Shown piece by piece: positions 61,618-64,000 of a DNA stretch of 64,000 nt. Position numbers and translations under genes: made by a program. The notes under the pieces are model-generated. The model was not told the origin of the DNA, searched no databases, and was given only the letters and a program-made list of their open reading frames with translations. The stretch spans positions 62,001 through 126,000 of the IMG/VR virus record IMGVR_UViG_3300036770_003657; one strand, 5' to 3'. Positions within the stretch are counted from its first letter, which is position 1. The number at the start of each line of letters is the position of its first letter. The DNA comes from a virus.

Positions 61618-62613
61618 ATGGCAGCTCAAGCTAAAGTTGAATTATTTAGTGGTCGTGTAAAGAAAGTCGCAGCCCGCGACATTATGACCAAAGGTTATGG
61701 TACAGGAGATTCAAGATATGAAGTCCGTACACCAGGAGAACCAAAGTCAAGTGGCTACTTAAAATTAAGTGAGGCAGAACCAAACTTATTTGTACCATGG
61801 CGTAGTGTTAATCCAGAAACAAATATAGCCACAGATCAAAACCCAAGAGATGTTTTAGAAGTTGCAACCAAAGTAGCTTATGTATTACCAGACGGTACTG
61901 ATATATCACCACCTAATCAAACATTAAGAGCAATGCTTCTTTCTGACCAGTGGGGAAATAGAACTTGGAGTAATAAAATTGCTTTAGATGCTAATGACAA
62001 TATGATTATTAATAGTAATCTATTTGTTAATGGTACTACAGTTGAAGTTAATACAGTTCAAACTACAATTGATGACCCAATCATTACTATTGGTGGTGAT
62101 GCTCCTGCTACAGACACTAATGGTCAAACTGATCGTGGTATTGAATTCCGTTGGTGGGATCCTCTAGCTCTTGATGGACAAGGTGCAGCTAAAACAGGTT
62201 TCTTTGGTTTTAAAGCCAGCACACGTACTTTTACATTCATCCCAAGTGGTCGTAATGAAAATGAAATTTTTATTGGTGATAGCGGTACAAGTGAAGGTGC
62301 TTTTGAAGTTCCAAACTTACAGACTGAAAATATTACCACAGCTCTTAATCAGAACCTAAGAATAGCACCAAGTGGTACTGGTACTGTAGTTATTGAAAGT
62401 GCTATTACACAAGGTACTTGGCAAGCTGATGTAATTGATGTTGCTTATGGTGGTACTGGTCGTGTAGAATTACCAGAAGGCGGTATATTATTTGGTAATA
62501 ATGATGGTCCAGTAGGTGTTACAAATCCAGCACTAGCTAATGGTAGTTTATTACAAAGTGATTTAGGGGGCAGACCATACTTTAGTAACATAGTAGATTG
62601 CGGAACATACTAA
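61618..62613 (+). CDS. Fibre-type protein with virion-anchor N-terminus
   Basis: 331 residues. The N-terminus MAAQAKVELFSGRVKKVAAR and later GYLKLSEAEPNLFVPW are shared with the protein that starts at 62758, so this is a common attachment module. Residues ~135-190 have a FVNGTTVEVNTVQTTIDDPI segment followed by ITIGGDAP, a fibre shaft motif also seen in the 384-residue protein. The C-terminal part (APSGTGTVVIESAITQGTW; DVAYGGTGRVELPEGGILFG) matches the GGTG/'AYGGTG' motif widespread at phage fibre tips. It ends in DCGTY, like the 587-residue fibre (DCGEY). Likely an appendage subunit, adsorption role inferred. Confidence 0.72.
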   Translation: MAAQAKVELFSGRVKKVAARDIMTKGYGTGDSRYEVRTPGEPKSSGYLKLSEAEPNLFVPWRSVNPETNIATDQNPRDVLEVATKVAYVLPDGTDISPPNQTLRAMLLSDQWGNRTWSNKIALDANDNMIINSNLFVNGTTVEVNTVQTTIDDPIITIGGDAPATDTNGQTDRGIEFRWWDPLALDGQGAAKTGFFGFKASTRTFTFIPSGRNENEIFIGDSGTSEGAFEVPNLQTENITTALNQNLRIAPSGTGTVVIESAITQGTWQADVIDVAYGGTGRVELPEGGILFGNNDGPVGVTNPALANGSLLQSDLGGRPYFSNIVDCGTY

Positions 62614-62622
62614 CCAAAATTT

Positions 62623-62630
62623 GTTAAATA
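62623..62630 (+). promoter_or_regulatory. Late promoter candidate GTTAAATA
   Basis: GTTAAATA lies 10 nt after the 331-residue gene stop and 128 nt before the last gene. It would drive a leader containing a 31-codon frame and a terminator-like hairpin. Confidence 0.4.
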
Positions 62631-62661
62631 GTCTGTAAAGGCTTTTTAGTTAAGAGTTGAT

Positions 62662-62757
62662 ATGAAACGTGATTCATTATCTATTATCCTGAACAAAAAA
62701 GGGTCTGTAAAAGGCCCATTTTTGTATGTAGCGACAGAAAGGAGGCAGGGGTTCTAA
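62662..62757 (+). CDS. Possible 31-residue leader peptide before the last fibre gene
   Basis: ATG 62662, stop TAA 62755-62757, immediately followed by the ATG of the next gene (TAAATG). The peptide starts MKRDSLSIILNKKGSVKGPF. The ribosome site AGGAGG of the next gene lies within its last codons. No good SD precedes its own ATG, so it may not be translated. Its position, size and start resemble the 21-residue frame at 41062. Confidence 0.35.
   Translation: MKRDSLSIILNKKGSVKGPFLYVATERRQGF
62695..62723 (+). terminator. Terminator-like hairpin within the leader of the last gene
   Basis: GGGTC (62701-62705) pairs with GGCCC (62713-62717, one G-U pair), loop TGTAAAA, then ATTTTTG. A run of six A precedes the stem. 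The stem is short but GC-rich, with a T-tract after one base. It lies inside the 31-codon frame and downstream of the promoter candidate, so it could act as an attenuator as well as end the preceding message. Confidence 0.45.
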
Positions 62758-64000
62758 ATGGCAGCGCAACAACGAGTAGAACTCTTTAGTGGCCGTGTAA
62801 AAAAGGTCAAGCCTACACAAGTCAGCGAACAACGCTACGACTTTTTAAAGTTAAGTGAAGCAGAACCAGATCTAGGTGTACCTGAAACTACAGACAGTGC
62901 CGATGTAAGACGTATATTGCTTACTGATAAGAATGGCAAACGCTATTGGAGTGACACTGTACAAATTGATGATAACGGTGATTTACAAAGTAGTGGTCAA
63001 ATACAGGCAGACGCTTTCCATACTGAACGATTAGAAGTAACAGATTCAGGACTTAATGCTAGATTTGTTGGTGAAGATATTAATCTTACAACAAATGGTA
63101 ACTTGCAAACCACTGGACTAGTTAAATTTAATAGTGCAATGGGCGTAAACATAGGTAACCCAGATCAAGGTGCTCTAGTAAGTAGAGCAGTTGCAATGAA
63201 TACAGCCACGCCTGTATCAAGAGGAATGGCACAAATGAATTTTATATTAGGTAAATTAGTACCTAAACCACCCCCAAACTTTCCTAAACTTAAAAATGGA
63301 ACTGATCAAACATTAGCTATACAAAATGTTAATAGTTATAGGATGTGTGATTTTGTTCAAACTGATAACACAAGCAGTAATCGTAATGTAGCAGGTGGTA
63401 CTACAGTAACCGTAGTTAGAAGAGCTGCTACTTATGAAACAAATTATATTAATAATTGTGGCCCAGGTGACAGAGGCACAGTAACAATTTATAAAAATGA
63501 TGTTGCTAGTGGCAGTAAAGCGTTAACAGATGGTCTAGTAGAAGATGAAGATGATACATCACCTAACTACTTATTGGGAACAGATAACGGTTTATACAGT
63601 AATTTACGCATAGCTGATGATAAAGATTATGCTCTGACAGCAGATCCAGCTATTGCTCCACTATTTTGGCAGACTTTTGATGCCAGAGCTGAGGGTACAG
63701 TAACAGAAGGATGGAATGAAGTATACATTGAACACGATCAATTGTTTACAGATCCTGTAACAACTGGAACAACTAATCTAGCTTATTGGTATTATGATGC
63801 TAGCACACCTGGCGTTCCAGTATTTTCTTCAGTTACCTTTACACCAAACGGTAGTCCTACGCTATCATATAGTAGTACTATTCCACATTATGCTAATGCT
63901 ACATCATTTACTTTAGGTTTTGATATTAGTAAACTAAGCGGTGATATGTATCCGACTAGCAATACCTTTATTACCAGTGCAGCAGGTGGTGCGTTTGATG
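62758..64000 (+). CDS. Fibre-type virion protein, 3' end cut by window edge
   Basis: At least 414 residues. N-terminus MAAQQRVELFSGRVKKVKPT and FLKLSEAEPDLGVPE match the 331-residue protein, so both probably anchor to the same site. A DKNGKRYWSDTVQIDDNGDL segment and QADAFHTERLEV follow as shaft-like strands. Residues ~320-400 (WYYDASTPGVPVFSSVTFTP; STIPHYANATSFTLGFDIS) correspond to the middle of the 934-residue fibre. It is thus a chimera of modules from two neighbours. A strong SD (AGGAGG) lies 14 nt before ATG. Open to the last base of the window. Confidence 0.72.
   Translation, partial: MAAQQRVELFSGRVKKVKPTQVSEQRYDFLKLSEAEPDLGVPETTDSADVRRILLTDKNGKRYWSDTVQIDDNGDLQSSGQIQADAFHTERLEVTDSGLNARFVGEDINLTTNGNLQTTGLVKFNSAMGVNIGNPDQGALVSRAVAMNTATPVSRGMAQMNFILGKLVPKPPPNFPKLKNGTDQTLAIQNVNSYRMCDFVQTDNTSSNRNVAGGTTVTVVRRAATYETNYINNCGPGDRGTVTIYKNDVASGSKALTDGLVEDEDDTSPNYLLGTDNGLYSNLRIADDKDYALTADPAIAPLFWQTFDARAEGTVTEGWNEVYIEHDQLFTDPVTTGTTNLAYWYYDASTPGVPVFSSVTFTPNGSPTLSYSSTIPHYANATSFTLGFDISKLSGDMYPTSNTFITSAAGGAFD

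Noticed and set aside
1-64000. tRNA genes
   Set aside because: I saw no T-loop/acceptor pattern in any intergenic gap; gaps other than 19191-19620 are mostly under 150 nt.

Overview
The window is a continuous stretch of the virion-building half of an AT-rich T4-like myovirus (tailed phage, contractile tail). The evidence is a near-complete series of T4 structural homologues recognisable by sequence and order: gp6, gp25, gp5, gp53 and a gp48-like protein (baseplate), gp26 (hub), gp20 (portal), a gp68-like core protein, gp21 (protease), gp22 (scaffold) and gp23 (major capsid). The T4 late sigma factor gp55 and the gp47/gp46 recombination nuclease are also present. The long acidic, beta-rich and repeat-rich fibre proteins and the small sugar-modifying enzymes between capsid genes resemble marine T4-like phages of cyanobacteria and SAR11-type bacteria. 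The host cannot be read from this sequence.

Layout: (1) 1-14821, minus strand: tightly overlapped baseplate operon gp48-like > gp53 > hub protein > gp5 > gp25 > gp6 > a very large gp7-position protein that runs off the left edge. (2) 14822-14897: a compact divergent control region with a T4-type late promoter leftward and a consensus sigma-70 promoter rightward. (3) 14898-19190, plus strand: gp55 > gp47 > gp46 > small protein > GIY-YIG endonuclease, coupled by 1-4 nt overlaps. (4) 19191-19620: 430 nt without a gene, visibly more GC-rich than its surroundings and full of hairpins, including a possible 7-bp pseudoknot; this is a candidate structured RNA. (5) 19624-20523 unknown protein; 20524-21584 minus strand gp26 and a small partner. 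(6) 21645-32507 plus strand: tape measure, portal, prohead core, a methyltransferase and a glycosyltransferase-like pair inserted in the head cluster, then gp21, gp22, gp23 and a strong terminator. (7) 32592-64000 plus strand: a glycosyltransferase-like gene, then a 30-kb block of fibre or appendage proteins.

The most striking object is one uninterrupted reading frame of 20,049 nt (41124-61172) encoding a 6,682-residue virion protein (about 0.7 MDa). It has a pectate-lyase-like beta-helix N-terminus, an array of 34 (hand count) helical repeats anchored on Cys-x-Arg-Asp and falling into two alternating subtypes, several inserted beta domains, and a fibre-type C-terminal domain. Neighbouring fibre genes share N-terminal modules, beta-sandwich domains and C-terminal tails with each other, so the block looks like it grew by module shuffling.

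Expression logic inferred from sequence: gp55 is made from a host-type promoter and then directs transcription from (T/A)ATAAATA or NNTAAATA motifs found ahead of the baseplate, hub, tape-measure, capsid-core and fibre genes. Two of these motifs sit only 4 nt before a start codon, which would give leaderless or near-leaderless messages.
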